Assembly: GCF_000614205.1 (NCBI RefSeq)
Contig: NZ_BAKN01000022.1
Location: forward strand, 1 to 47,287
Direction of reading: 5' to 3'
Source of the DNA: Hoylesella saccharolytica JCM 17484
GTDB taxonomy: Bacteria > Bacteroidota > Bacteroidia > Bacteroidales > Bacteroidaceae
DNA length: 47,287 nt
A model generated the notes under the pieces. It saw only the letters and a program-made list of their open reading frames with translations. It was not told where the DNA came from and ran no database searches. Position numbers and translations under genes: made by a program. Numbering within the stretch: the first letter of the stretch is position 1; each line of letters begins with the position of its first letter. Positions 18,544-27,930 of the stretch are shown here, in pieces.

Positions 18544-20223
18544 ATGAGCAAATATGTTATTGGGCTTGATTACGGTTCAGACTCTGTACGCGCGCTGATT
18601 GTCAATGCAGAAACCGGCGAACAATTGGCTACAAGCGTTAAATACTATCCGCGCTGGAAGCAAGGACTGTATTGTAACCCCCAAATTAACCAGTGGCGAC
18701 AGCATCCTAAAGACTATTTGGAGGTACTCGAGTCGTCGGTTAAAGAAGCGTTGGCACAATGTACGCCCGATGTTGTACAAAATATCGTCGGCATTGCCTT
18801 CGACACAACGGGCTCAACACCTGCTTTTACCGACGAAAACGGAACACCATTGGCGATGCTTCCCGAGTTTGGCGAAAACCCCAACGCTATGTTTCTATTG
18901 TGGAAAGACCATACAGCGATAGCCGAAGCAGAAGAAATCAACGAGGCATGTAAAAAGGCTTCAGTAGATTATTCCAAATATGAAGGCGGCATTTATTCTG
19001 CCGAATGGTTCTGGGCAAAAGCCATTCACGTGCTTCGCCAAGACCCTTATATAGCTGCAAAGGCCTATTCTATCGTTGAATATTGCGAATGGCTACCTGC
19101 TGTACTCACAGGCGTTACCGACGTAAAGAAGATTGTACGCAGCCGTTGCGCTTGCGGACACAAAGCCATGTGGCACACCGATTGGAACGGACTTCCACCT
19201 GAAGACTTTCTCGTTGGTATCGAACCAAAACTCAAAGGCTTCCGCGAAAGGCTCTTTACAGATACCGAAACGGCCGATAAACCCGTGGGACATCTCTGCA
19301 AAGAATGGGCCGAGAAACTCGGTTTGAGCCAGAATGTGGTTGTTGCAGGCGGTGCTTACGATTGTCATATGGGTGCTGTTGGTGCGGGTGTAACGCCGCA
19401 TACGCTGGTTCGCGTTATCGGAACATCGACCTGCGACGTAATGGTGGCCTCATACGACGATGTAAAAAACAAATGCATCAAAGGTATTTGCGGACAGGTT
19501 GACGGTAGCGTTATACCCGGAATGGTAGGCTTAGAGGCCGGACAATCCAGCTTCGGAGACGTTTATGCCATGTTCCGCCGGGTACTTGAATACCCCATTC
19601 GCAACATCCTACCTACCATTTTGAGCAATGGTAAGAACAAAGAAGAAGTAGATGCCATTGTCGAACAGGTGTGTGATAAAATCATTATCGAACTCACAAA
19701 GGAGGCTGAAAAGATACCGGTAGAGGAAAGTACAATGCTGGCCACCGACTGGATTAACGGTCGCAGAACACCCGACGCCAACCAATTGCTGAAAGGTACC
19801 ATTGCGGGATTTACGCTTGGAACCACCGCTCCGCAAATTTTCAGGGCATTGGTAGAGGCTACTGCCTTCGGAACAAAAGCTATTGTAGATCGGTTTGAAG
19901 AGGAAGGCGTGCGCATTGATAACGTTATCGGCATCGGCGGCATCGCCTTAAAATCGCCTTTTGTAATGCAAACGATGTGCGATGTCATCAACAAGCCCAT
20001 CAAAGTGTGCAACACTGATCAAGCCTGCGCTTTGGGAGCAGCTATGTTTGCTGCAACTGCCGCAGGTGTATATAACAAAGTTGAAGATGCCATTGCTGTC
20101 ATGAACAGCGGCTTTTCTAAAGAATATGTACCCAATAAAGCCTACGCCGAGGCCTACGCCCGGTTGTATAAGCAGTATCTCTGCTTAGGCGATTTTACGG
20201 AAAAGCAACTTTTCAACCGCTAA
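18544..20223 (+). CDS. araB: ribulokinase
   Basis: Phosphorylates L-ribulose to L-ribulose-5-P with ATP. The 559-residue FGGY-family kinase has the N-terminal phosphate loop GLDYGSDSVRALIVN, the GIAFDTTGSTPAFTDE segment, the GAYDCHMGAVGAGV loop, and the ATP-binding GGIALKSPFVMQTMCDVINKPI. It lies 7 bp after the araA stop, so they are translated from one message. A strong terminator follows. Confidence 0.95.
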   Translation: MSKYVIGLDYGSDSVRALIVNAETGEQLATSVKYYPRWKQGLYCNPQINQWRQHPKDYLEVLESSVKEALAQCTPDVVQNIVGIAFDTTGSTPAFTDENGTPLAMLPEFGENPNAMFLLWKDHTAIAEAEEINEACKKASVDYSKYEGGIYSAEWFWAKAIHVLRQDPYIAAKAYSIVEYCEWLPAVLTGVTDVKKIVRSRCACGHKAMWHTDWNGLPPEDFLVGIEPKLKGFRERLFTDTETADKPVGHLCKEWAEKLGLSQNVVVAGGAYDCHMGAVGAGVTPHTLVRVIGTSTCDVMVASYDDVKNKCIKGICGQVDGSVIPGMVGLEAGQSSFGDVYAMFRRVLEYPIRNILPTILSNGKNKEEVDAIVEQVCDKIIIELTKEAEKIPVEESTMLATDWINGRRTPDANQLLKGTIAGFTLGTTAPQIFRALVEATAFGTKAIVDRFEEEGVRIDNVIGIGGIALKSPFVMQTMCDVINKPIKVCNTDQACALGAAMFAATAAGVYNKVEDAIAVMNSGFSKEYVPNKAYAEAYARLYKQYLCLGDFTEKQLFNR

Positions 20224-20232
20224 TATTTCTGT

Positions 20233-20286
20233 CAATGAGAATGCATCGAAGGCTCTTTCTTCAATGCATTCTCATTGTTTTTATTT
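20233..20286 (+). terminator. rho-independent terminator of the ara operon
   Basis: 14-bp perfect stem CAATGAGAATGCAT/ATGCATTCTCATTG (20233-20246 and 20264-20277) followed by TTTTTATTTTTC, 10 bp after the araB stop. Confidence 0.85.
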
Positions 20287-20376
20287 TTCAATTCACATGA
20301 TTACTTCACCCCTATCATTGCTGTGCGAGGCAAGTAGTTCATTCGTTGAACTTCAAACTGAGTTTCAAGGGTACAG

Positions 20377-20457
20377 TACCAACGTTTGGTAGTGTTGATA
20401 CCAATGGCTGGTAGTGTCAGTACCAATGTTTGGTAACCTGAGTACCAACGCTTGGTA
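20377..20457. promoter_or_regulatory. array of four 15-bp palindromes at 22-bp spacing
   Basis: TACCAACGTTTGGTA (20377-20391), TACCAATGGCTGGTA (20399-20413), TACCAATGTTTGGTA (20421-20435) and TACCAACGCTTGGTA (20443-20457). The starts are exactly 22 bp apart, with 7-base spacers that differ (GTGTTGA, GTGTCAG, ACCTGAG). The arms TACCA/TGGTA are invariant. The array lies 118 bp before the arabinofuranosidase ATG and after the araB terminator. It may be an operator array or a dispersed intergenic repeat. Confidence 0.75.
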
Positions 20458-20574
20458 CTTATCTGAAAACTCTGCGCCCAAAAGCTCTAAAACAGAGCTC
20501 ATACTGCGTTTTCATAGTGAAAACCAGTCTTTCGGTTGTTATTTGTCGGCAATGTAACAAAACCCAACTATACA

Positions 20575-22140
20575 ATGAAACAACTCATTACTTCTATTTT
20601 ATGCGCCACGACAGCCCTATCGCTGTCTGCACAAACACCCACGGTAAAGATAAACATAGGCACCAAAACAACACAAAAGATATACAAAGAAATATATGGT
20701 CAGTTTGCCGAGCATCTCGGAACCTGCATTTACGGCGGACTGTGGGTCGGAAATCATACTTCTATCCCCAACACCAATGGCTATCGCAACGATGTTCTGC
20801 ATGCGCTCCAAGACTTGAAAATACCCGTACTGAGGTGGCCCGGCGGTTGTTTTGCCGATGAATACCACTGGATGGACGGCATCGGACCGAGTAATCAACG
20901 GCCCAAAATGCAGAATAACAACTGGGGCGGAACAATAGAAGACAACTCGTTTGGCACGCACGAGTTTCTCAATCTTTGCGAACTACTCGACTGCGAACCG
21001 TATATCAGCGGCAATGTAGGCTCGGGAACGGTAGAAGAATTGGCTAAATGGGTGGAGTATATGACTAGTGACGGTGACACACCAATGGCAAAATTGCGGC
21101 GTAAGAATGGTCGCGACAAGGCATGGAAGGTGAAATTTCTGGGCGTTGGAAATGAAAGTTGGGGCTGCGGAGGCGATATGCGACCCGAATATTATGCTGA
21201 TTTATACCGCCGTTACGCAGTTTATTGTCGCAATTACGACGGCAACAAACTCTACAAAATTGCGTCAGGAGCCAGCGATTACGATTATAACTGGACCGAA
21301 GTGCTGATGAAAAACATTGGACATAGAATGCACGGCGTGTCGCTTCACTATTATACCGTGAAGGGTTGGAGCGGCAGCAAGGGCTCGGCACTTCGTTTTG
21401 ACAACGACGAATATTATTGGACGATGGGAAAATGTCTTGAAATAGAAGATGTTATTAAGCGACATGAAGACATCATGAACAAATACGACCCAAAGAAACA
21501 GGTGGGTTTATTGGTCGACGAATGGGGCACTTGGTGGGACGAAGAACCCGGAACCATACGCGGACATCTGTACCAACAAAACTCGATGCGCGATGCTTTT
21601 GTGGCAGCACTCACTCTCAACGTATTTCATCGGTACACCGAACGCATCCGTATGGCCAACATTGCGCAAGTGGTAAACGTGTTACAGTCGATGATTCTGA
21701 CCGATACAAAGGGTACAGGGCATATGGTTCTGACACCTACTTATCACGTTTTCAAGATGTATAAAGACTTTCAAGAGGCTGCGTATCTACCGTTGCAAGT
21801 TACTTGCGACAGCTTACAGGTTCCGCACGAAAAGGGAAAAACACGCCCCGTTCCACGTGTTAGTGCCTCTGCAGCACAAGCCGTCGATGGTTCTACCGTC
21901 ATCTCGCTGGCCAACATCAGCCTTGATACACCCTGCGAAGTAGAGTTCAATCTTAACGACAACAAGCCCAAAGCCGTTACCGGAACACTGCTTACCTGCA
22001 AAAATATCAACGATTACAACAGCTTTGAACACCCTAACACGGTACAGCCCATTGCTTTTAAAGGTGTCAAAATCAGTAAAAACACACTGCGTGTGAAGTT
22101 ACCTGCTAAATCCATTGCCGTTTTAAAGTTAAATCAGTAA
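20575..22140 (+). CDS. alpha-L-arabinofuranosidase, GH51
   Basis: Releases L-arabinose from arabinan or arabinoxylan side chains. The 521-residue protein begins with a signal peptide ending near residue 19 (SLSAQ). The GH51 (beta/alpha)8 domain follows with [13 protein letters not shown] (about 87-99), the acid/base Glu194 in GVGNESWG and the nucleophile Glu316 in [10 protein letters not shown]. The last 90 residues form the beta-sandwich domain. The ATG at 20575 is chosen over one at 20536 because it gives the signal peptide. It lies downstream of the palindrome array and 59 bp before the transketolase gene. Periplasmic location is likely; no lipobox is seen. Confidence 0.93.
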   Translation: MKQLITSILCATTALSLSAQTPTVKINIGTKTTQKIYKEIYGQFAEHLGTCIYGGLWVGNHTSIPNTNGYRNDVLHALQDLKIPVLRWPGGCFADEYHWMDGIGPSNQRPKMQNNNWGGTIEDNSFGTHEFLNLCELLDCEPYISGNVGSGTVEELAKWVEYMTSDGDTPMAKLRRKNGRDKAWKVKFLGVGNESWGCGGDMRPEYYADLYRRYAVYCRNYDGNKLYKIASGASDYDYNWTEVLMKNIGHRMHGVSLHYYTVKGWSGSKGSALRFDNDEYYWTMGKCLEIEDVIKRHEDIMNKYDPKKQVGLLVDEWGTWWDEEPGTIRGHLYQQNSMRDAFVAALTLNVFHRYTERIRMANIAQVVNVLQSMILTDTKGTGHMVLTPTYHVFKMYKDFQEAAYLPLQVTCDSLQVPHEKGKTRPVPRVSASAAQAVDGSTVISLANISLDTPCEVEFNLNDNKPKAVTGTLLTCKNINDYNSFEHPNTVQPIAFKGVKISKNTLRVKLPAKSIAVLKLNQ

Positions 22141-22145
22141 CTTTG
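22115..22145 (+). promoter_or_regulatory. candidate promoter of transketolase overlapping the GH51 stop codon
   Basis: TAACTTTG (22138-22145) fits TAnnTTTG and includes the GH51 stop codon. TTG at 22115-22117 lies 20 bp upstream. Confidence 0.45.
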
Positions 22146-22199
22146 TTATCGTAAACACAAACTATACTCAGACAAAGTTAAACTTAAAATACAGCAACA

Positions 22200-24217
22200 A
22201 TGAACGACAAGAAATTGATGAATTTAGCTGCAGACAATATACGCATCCTTGCAGCGTCGATGGTAGAAAAGGCCAACTCGGGGCATCCCGGAGGTGCAAT
22301 GGGCGGAGCTGATTTTATAAATGTGCTCTTCTCAGAGTTTCTGGTTTACGACCCCGAAAATCCGTTTTGGGAAGGTCGCGACCGCTTTTTCCTCGACCCG
22401 GGACACATGTCGCCGATGCTCTATGCTGCGCTGGCGCTACAAGGAAAGTTTACTATCAGCGAACTGCAGCAGTTCCGCCAGTGGGACTCGCCTACGCCCG
22501 GACACCCCGAAAGAGATGTAGCCAGAGGCATAGAAAACACCTCCGGTCCGCTGGGACAAGGTCATGCGTTCGGTGCGGGTGCAGCTATTGCAGAAAAATT
22601 TCTTGAAGCACGGCTGGGCAAAGAGGTGATGCAGCACACCATATATATATATATATCCGACGGAGGGGTGCAAGAAGAAATTTCACAAGGTGTGGGTCGC
22701 ATTGCCGGAAACCTGGGTTTGAGCAACATCGTAATGTTTTACGACTCTAACGACATTCAGCTTTCAACCGAGTGTGGAGTAGTAATGAACGAAGATACGG
22801 CGGCCAAATACAAGGCATGGGGATGGAACGTGATGACCATCGATGGTAATAATGCCGACGAAATTCGCGATGCTTTGAACAAGGCCAAGCAAGAAACCCA
22901 ACGTCCTACCTTGATTATCGGTAATACGGTGATGGGAAAAGGGGCACTGAAAGCCGACGGTTCGAACTTCGAACATAATATTGGTACACACGGAGCACCG
23001 CTTGGAGCGATGCCTACATTAACACCATACGTCATCTCGGCGGTAATCCCGACGACCCGTTTGTAATATTTCCGGAAGTACAAGAGCTGTATGCCAGACG
23101 CCGAAACCAACTGAAAGAGATTGTTGCCAAGCGTAAAATGGTGGAAGCCGAATGGGCTAAGGCACATCCGGAAAAGGCCCAACAGATGACAGAATGGTTC
23201 AGCGGAAAGGCTCCGAAGGTAGATTGGAGCGCACTGGTACAGAAAGAAGACGCTGCCACACGTGCCGCTTCGGCTGCTTGTTTGGGCATTTTGGCAGAAC
23301 GAGTGCCTAATATGATTTGCGCTTCTGCCGACCTTTCCAACAGTGATAAAACAGACGGCTTCTTGAAAAAGACTCGTTCTATCGTGGCAGAAGACTTCGG
23401 TGGAGCTTTCTTTCAGGCAGGTGTCAGCGAACTGACAATGGCTTGTATGTGTATCGGAATGTATCTTCACGGCGGTGTTATACCTGCCTGCGGTACCTTC
23501 TTCGTATTTTCCGACTATATGAAACCCGCCGTTCGTATGGCTGCTTTGATGCGTGTGCCTATCAAATTTATATGGACCCACGACGCGTTTCGTGTGGGCG
23601 AAGACGGTCCGACGCACGAACCGGTGGAGCAAGAAGCACAAATTCGTCTGATGGAAAAGCTGAAAAACCACCACGGAGAAGACTCGGTACGGGTATTCAG
23701 ACCTGCCGATGTCAACGAAACAACTGTATGTTGGGCAATGGCAATGGAGAATATGGATACGCCGACAGCACTTATCCTTTCGCGTCAGAATATCAAAAAC
23801 CTCGCCACAGGCACCAATTACGAGCAAGCTCGCAAAGGTGCGTACATCGTTGCAGGTAGTGATGAGCAGTTTGATGCTATTCTTTTGGCATCGGGTTCTG
23901 AAGTTTCTACACTCGAAGCAGGTGCCGAACTATTACGCAAAGATGGTATTCGGCTGCGTATTGTAAGCGTTCCTTCAGAAGGATTGTTCCGCAATCAGAG
24001 CAAGGAATATCAGGAAAGCATCCTTCCAAAAGGTTCAAAGATATTCGGTTTAACTGCCGGACTACCCGTCACTCTTGAAGGATTGGTGGGTTCAAACGGT
24101 AGTGTTTTCGGTATGAACAGTTTCGGTTTTTCTGCTCCTTATAAAGTGCTTGACGAGCAATTAGGCTTCACCCCCCAGAACGTTTACAAGCAAGTAAAAT
24201 CGTTATTGGCAGAATAA
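22200..24217 (+). CDS. tkt: transketolase (one-base frameshift)
   Basis: Thiamine-diphosphate enzyme moving two-carbon units among pentose phosphates; here it consumes xylulose-5-P from arabinose. N-terminal part: NSGHPGGAMGGADF, GPLGQGHAFGAG, the TPP-binding SDGGVQEE... with YDSNDIQLS, and HNIGTHGAPLG. The frame breaks at about 23008. One added base after GC (23007-23008) joins it to DAYINTIRHLGGNPDDPFVIFPE and the C-terminal part (EDFGGAFFQAGVSEL, the EDGPTHEPVEQ loop, ASGSEVSTLEAG). The repaired length is 672 residues. An (AT)8 tract lies inside the gene at 22641-22656. Probably a sequencing error. Confidence 0.93.
22641..22656 (+). repeat. (AT)8 dinucleotide tract inside tkt
   Basis: Eight AT units encode alternating Ile-Tyr residues just before the TPP-binding SDGG motif. 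The tract keeps the frame as written, and flanking protein motifs are intact on both sides. Confidence 0.9.
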
Positions 24218-24222
24218 ACATC

Positions 24223-24672
24223 ATGGAAATGAAAAAAATAGGGATTGCCAGCGATCATGCGGGCTTCCCTTTGAAGCAATTTGTGCTCGAATATCTGCGA
24301 GAACACGGATACGAATATAAGGATTACGGTACTTATAGCAATGAAAGCTGCGACTATCCTGACTTCGGACACGCGTTGGCTAATGGTATGGAGCGAGGTG
24401 AAGTCTATCCCGGTATCGGCATTTGTGGTAGCGGTGAGGGTATCAGTATGACGTTAAACAAGCATCAAAGCATCAGAGCCGGCTTGGCATGGACACCCGA
24501 AATAGCCCATCTTATCCGTCAGCACAACGACGCAAACGTATTGGTTTTACCCGGCAGATTTATTGATAAAGATACTGCCAAAAGTATTCTTGACGAGTTT
24601 TTTAACACGGCTTTCGAGGGCGGAAGACATCTTCAACGCATCGAGAAAATACCTGTCAACAAGCAAGCATAA
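24223..24672 (+). CDS. rpiB: ribose-5-phosphate isomerase B
   Basis: Interconverts ribose-5-P and ribulose-5-P. The 149-residue LacAB/RpiB-family protein has GIASDHAGFPLKQF at the start, the ICGSGEGISMTLNKHQSIRAGLAW anion-hole segment with catalytic Cys, then HNDANVLVLPGRFI, and a C-terminal FEGGRHLQRIEKI. It begins 5 bp after the tkt stop, so both are co-transcribed. An alternative ATG at 24229 would remove two residues. Confidence 0.95.
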   Translation: MEMKKIGIASDHAGFPLKQFVLEYLREHGYEYKDYGTYSNESCDYPDFGHALANGMERGEVYPGIGICGSGEGISMTLNKHQSIRAGLAWTPEIAHLIRQHNDANVLVLPGRFIDKDTAKSILDEFFNTAFEGGRHLQRIEKIPVNKQA

Positions 24673-24723
24673 AGCTGACGAATACCGAAAGTCAACCTAC
24701 GTATCGCTTTTAAATACATACAT

Positions 24724-24778
24724 AGTGGGCAAACCTAATAAAATAATACCTTTATTTGGGTTGCCCGCTATTTTATTA
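24724..24778 (+). terminator. terminator of tkt-rpiB, overlapping the next promoter
   Basis: A 19-bp stem with two mismatches and one G-U pair (24724-24742 with 24751-24769), 8-base loop, followed by ATTTTATTAT. The right arm contains the TTTG (24755-24758) that serves as -33 of the yrdC promoter. Confidence 0.7.
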
Positions 24779-24786
24779 TATATTTG
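24755..24786 (+). promoter_or_regulatory. promoter of the yrdC-ClC-yfcE operon
   Basis: The -7 TATATTTG (24779-24786) and TTTG (24755-24758) are 20 bp apart. The ATG at 24810 lies 24 bp after the -7 element. Confidence 0.6.
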
Positions 24787-24809
24787 CACGTCAAATTAAA
24801 ATTGCAGAA

Positions 24810-25379
24810 ATGACGCAAGCCGAAGATATAAAGCAAGCCGTCGAGGTGTTAAAACGAGGCGGAATTATACTATATCCCACCGACACAATTTGGGGAATAG
24901 GTTGTGATGCAACAAATCCCGACGCGGTAAAACGGGTTTATGAAATCAAACACAGAGACGATTCAAAAGCTATGATTTGTCTGGTCGACTCGTCAATGCG
25001 TATGCAACGGTACGTAAAAGATGTTCCTTCCGTGGCGTGGGACTTGATAGAGATGGCCACAAAACCAACAACCGTAATCTTGGATAACGCTGTAAACCTT
25101 GCCGAAAACCTCATTGCAGAAGATGGTTCGATAGCCATGAGGGTTACATCAGAACCTTTTTCGAAAGAGTTATGCTATCGTTTCCAGAAGCCTTTGGTAA
25201 GTACCAGTGCCAATATCAGCGGCGAACCGGCCGCTTCTAACTATCGCGACATCAGCGAAGAATTACTCGAGGCGGTGGATTATGTGTGCTGGTCAAGGCG
25301 ACAAGAGCACAAACCACATACGCCCAGTAGCATTATCAAACTGACAAAAGAGGGAGAAATAACCCTTATCCGTAAATAA
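24810..25379 (+). CDS. L-threonylcarbamoyladenylate synthase (YrdC/Sua5 family)
   Basis: Makes threonylcarbamoyl-AMP from threonine, bicarbonate and ATP for the t6A37 tRNA modification. The 189-residue YrdC domain has KRGGIILYPTDTIWGIGCDA at the start, the KHRDDSKAM segment of nucleotide and carbonate binding, the AMRVTSEPFSKELC stretch, and PLVSTSANISGEPA. It lacks the C-terminal Sua5 domain, so it is the short type. The ATG at 24810 is chosen over one at 24756, which would put the -7 element inside the gene. The ClC gene follows after 25 bp. Confidence 0.92.
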   Translation: MTQAEDIKQAVEVLKRGGIILYPTDTIWGIGCDATNPDAVKRVYEIKHRDDSKAMICLVDSSMRMQRYVKDVPSVAWDLIEMATKPTTVILDNAVNLAENLIAEDGSIAMRVTSEPFSKELCYRFQKPLVSTSANISGEPAASNYRDISEELLEAVDYVCWSRRQEHKPHTPSSIIKLTKEGEITLIRK

Positions 25380-25404
25380 AAACAATGCGGAAAACCACTC
25401 AATA

Positions 25405-27267
25405 ATGGATGAAATAACCGAATTGGATGAAAAAACGCTGTTGGGACGCATAGTCAAATGGCGTACAGAACACCTTTCAACAAGGCAGTTTACACTTATA
25501 TTATCATTCTTCGTTGGGCTCTTTGCTGCCATTGCAGCCTATTGTCTGCATTGGCTTATCAAACAAATACAGCTGTTGCTCACCGCAGGATTTTCTATTT
25601 CATCTTTCAACTGGCTGTATTTGGTATTCCCGGTTGTAGGAATATACCTCACCTCGCTTTTCGTAAGATACATTGTAAAAGATAATATTTCGCACGGTAT
25701 TACGCGCGTTCTCTATGCCATCTCTTCCAAACGAAGTCGTCTGAAAGGGCACAACTGCTGGTCATCGGTGGTTGCATCGGCTATCACCATTGGTTTCGGA
25801 GGGTCTGTCGGAGCAGAAGCGCCTATCGTATTAACGGGTTCTGCCATCGGTTCTAACCTGGGACAGCTCTTCAAACTCGATAATCGCACGCTCATGTTGT
25901 TGGTCGGATGCGGGGCATCGGCTGCCATTGCAGGTATTTATAAAGCCCCTATCGCAGGTCTTGTGTTCACCCTTGAGGTGCTGATGGTTGACCTAACGAT
26001 GGCCTCTTTACTGCCTATCCTCATTGCTTGCGTAACTGCCACCTGTTTTACTTACATCTTTGTAGGTACCGAATCAATGTTTACGTTTCACATCGACGAA
26101 GCTTGGGTAATCGAAAGAGTACCTGCCAGCGTGCTCTTTGGGGTGTTTTGTGGGTTGATAAGTCTTTATTTTATGCGCACAATGACGGCCTGCGAAAATA
26201 TGTTCGCTGCAATGAAAAACCATACCTACCTACGTCTTATCGTGGGTGGGGTTATCTTAAGTTCGCTCATTTTTCTATTTCCATCGCTTTACGGAGAAGG
26301 TTTGAGCTCTGTAAACATCCTTCTCAATGGCGAAACGGAAAGCGATTGGTCGCAAATTCTCAACAATTCGCTGTTTTACGGGCACAACCATCTGCTGGTA
26401 CTTTACATCGGATTGGTGCTCTTTACCAAAGTGTTTGCCACCTCTGCCACCAACGGAAGCGGAGGTTGCGGAGGAACTTTCGCCCCTTCATTGTTCATCG
26501 GAGCCTTCGGCGGATTTTTCTTTGCACGACTTTGGAACATCTATCAGGTGGGCATTTACATACCCGAAAAAAACTTCACGCTTTTGGGAATGGCAGGTGT
26601 GATGGCAGGTGTGATGCACTCGCCACTCACTGCAATGTTCCTCATTGCCGAGATTACAGGTGGCTATCAGTTGCTACTTCCGTTGATGATTGTCTGCATC
26701 AGCTCTTATTTAACCATTAATATCTTTGAGCCACACAGCATATATGGTATGCGATTGGCACGTCAGGGGAAGCTCATTACACACCATACCGACCGTTCGA
26801 TACTAACATTGATGAGCCTTGAAAGCATTATCGACAAAGATTATATTGCTGTTCGGCCCGACATGCAGTTGGGCGATTTGGTGCATGCCATCAGCAGAAG
26901 CCACACCAGTTTTATCCCCGTGCTCGATGCGGGCGGTTCTTTGGTGGGCGAAATCGACGTTACCAAGATTAGGCATATTATGTTCAGAACCGAACTGTAC
27001 CAAAAGTTCAGCGTCGCACAGATTATGACCCAGTCGCCGGCAACACTGCGTAGAAACGACCCAATGGAAGAGGTGATGGGCAAATTTGATAAAACCGACG
27101 CGGCCTTTTTGCCCGTATTAGACGAAAATAACAAGCTGTTCGGCTTTATTTCGCGTACCGAATGTATGCCATGTATCGACAAATGGTGGCCGACTTCTCT
27201 ACAGAATAACCATAAAACCGTGGCACACACGCCACCTGTTACCGAATCTTTAAACACAAAACGATGA
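25405..27267 (+). CDS. ClC-family chloride channel or antiporter with CBS domains
   Basis: Inner-membrane ClC protein of 620 residues. The membrane part covers about 25-455. The usual GREGP motif is GAEAP here (136-140) and keeps the gating glutamate Glu138. The GxFxP motif is kept in GGCGGTFAPSLFIGAFGG. The first motif (GSGIP in E. coli) reads ISHGIT, as in more distant members. A CBS pair fills about 470-600 (DYIAVRPDMQLGDLV... and IMTQSPATLRRNDPMEEV). Whether it is a channel or a proton-coupled exchanger (chloride, fluoride) is not decided by sequence. Its TGA overlaps the ATG of the next gene by 4 bases. Confidence 0.92.
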   Translation: MDEITELDEKTLLGRIVKWRTEHLSTRQFTLILSFFVGLFAAIAAYCLHWLIKQIQLLLTAGFSISSFNWLYLVFPVVGIYLTSLFVRYIVKDNISHGITRVLYAISSKRSRLKGHNCWSSVVASAITIGFGGSVGAEAPIVLTGSAIGSNLGQLFKLDNRTLMLLVGCGASAAIAGIYKAPIAGLVFTLEVLMVDLTMASLLPILIACVTATCFTYIFVGTESMFTFHIDEAWVIERVPASVLFGVFCGLISLYFMRTMTACENMFAAMKNHTYLRLIVGGVILSSLIFLFPSLYGEGLSSVNILLNGETESDWSQILNNSLFYGHNHLLVLYIGLVLFTKVFATSATNGSGGCGGTFAPSLFIGAFGGFFFARLWNIYQVGIYIPEKNFTLLGMAGVMAGVMHSPLTAMFLIAEITGGYQLLLPLMIVCISSYLTINIFEPHSIYGMRLARQGKLITHHTDRSILTLMSLESIIDKDYIAVRPDMQLGDLVHAISRSHTSFIPVLDAGGSLVGEIDVTKIRHIMFRTELYQKFSVAQIMTQSPATLRRNDPMEEVMGKFDKTDAAFLPVLDENNKLFGFISRTECMPCIDKWWPTSLQNNHKTVAHTPPVTESLNTKR

Positions 27268-27803
27268 AATATCTGTTGATTTCAGACATACACGGCTCGC
27301 TCCCGGCATTAGAACGAGCGCTGACCTTTTATAAAGAGCAGAGTTGCGACATGCTATGCATACTCGGCGACATACTAAACTACGGTCCGAGAAACGGTTT
27401 GCCCGACGGTTTGAACCCACAAATGATAGCCGAACGGCTGAATGCCATGGCCGCAGACATTGTGGCAATAAGAGGCAATTGCGACTCGGAGGTAGACCAG
27501 ATGCTGCTTCGTTTTCCCATCATGGCCGATTATCTGTTGCTTGTTAACAATGGAAAACGACTATTACTTACGCACGGACATATTTACAATAAGGAGCAGA
27601 TGCCTACCATGCATTGTGATGCCTTCTTTTGCGGGCACACCCATTTATGGGAATTAAGCCGTCTCAACCACACCGTTATTTGTAATCTCGGCTCCATAAC
27701 TTTCCCAAAAGGCGGCAATCCTCCTACGTTTGCAACCTATGAAAACGGGGTTATCAGAGTGTATAAAACCGATGGCGGGCTCTTAAGCGAAATGAAAATA
27801 TAA
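27264..27803 (+). CDS. YfcE-type metallophosphodiesterase
   Basis: Small calcineurin-like phosphoesterase of 179 residues with all dinuclear metal motifs in order: SDIHG (7-11), ILGDILNYGPR, RGNCDSEVD, LTHGH, CGHTHLWEL and GSITFPKGG. E. coli YfcE cleaves phosphodiesters in vitro, and its natural substrate is unknown. It overlaps the ClC stop codon (ATGA), implying translational coupling. Convergent with the DUF5117 gene; a weak hairpin follows. Confidence 0.92.
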   Translation: MKYLLISDIHGSLPALERALTFYKEQSCDMLCILGDILNYGPRNGLPDGLNPQMIAERLNAMAADIVAIRGNCDSEVDQMLLRFPIMADYLLLVNNGKRLLLTHGHIYNKEQMPTMHCDAFFCGHTHLWELSRLNHTVICNLGSITFPKGGNPPTFATYENGVIRVYKTDGGLLSEMKI

Positions 27804-27861
27804 AGAGATTTATCTCTCCCAACTTTCTACATCTATCTATAATAACTTACCCCACCAGCTT

Positions 27862-27900
27862 ATTTCCTTATACTTCATTCAGGAAATGTCCTTTCACTTT
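27862..27900 (+). terminator. weak hairpin between convergent genes
   Basis: ATTTCCT/AGGAAAT (27862-27868 and 27881-27887), 12-base loop, followed by GTCCTTTCACTTTT. Low strength. Confidence 0.35.
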
Positions 27901-27930
27901 TAATCTTGGGTGAGGCTGTAAGGGAGCTTA

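Noticed and set aside
20377..20457. CRISPR array
   Set aside because: The repeats are 15-bp palindromes with 7-base spacers and there are no cas genes; repeat and spacer sizes do not fit CRISPR.
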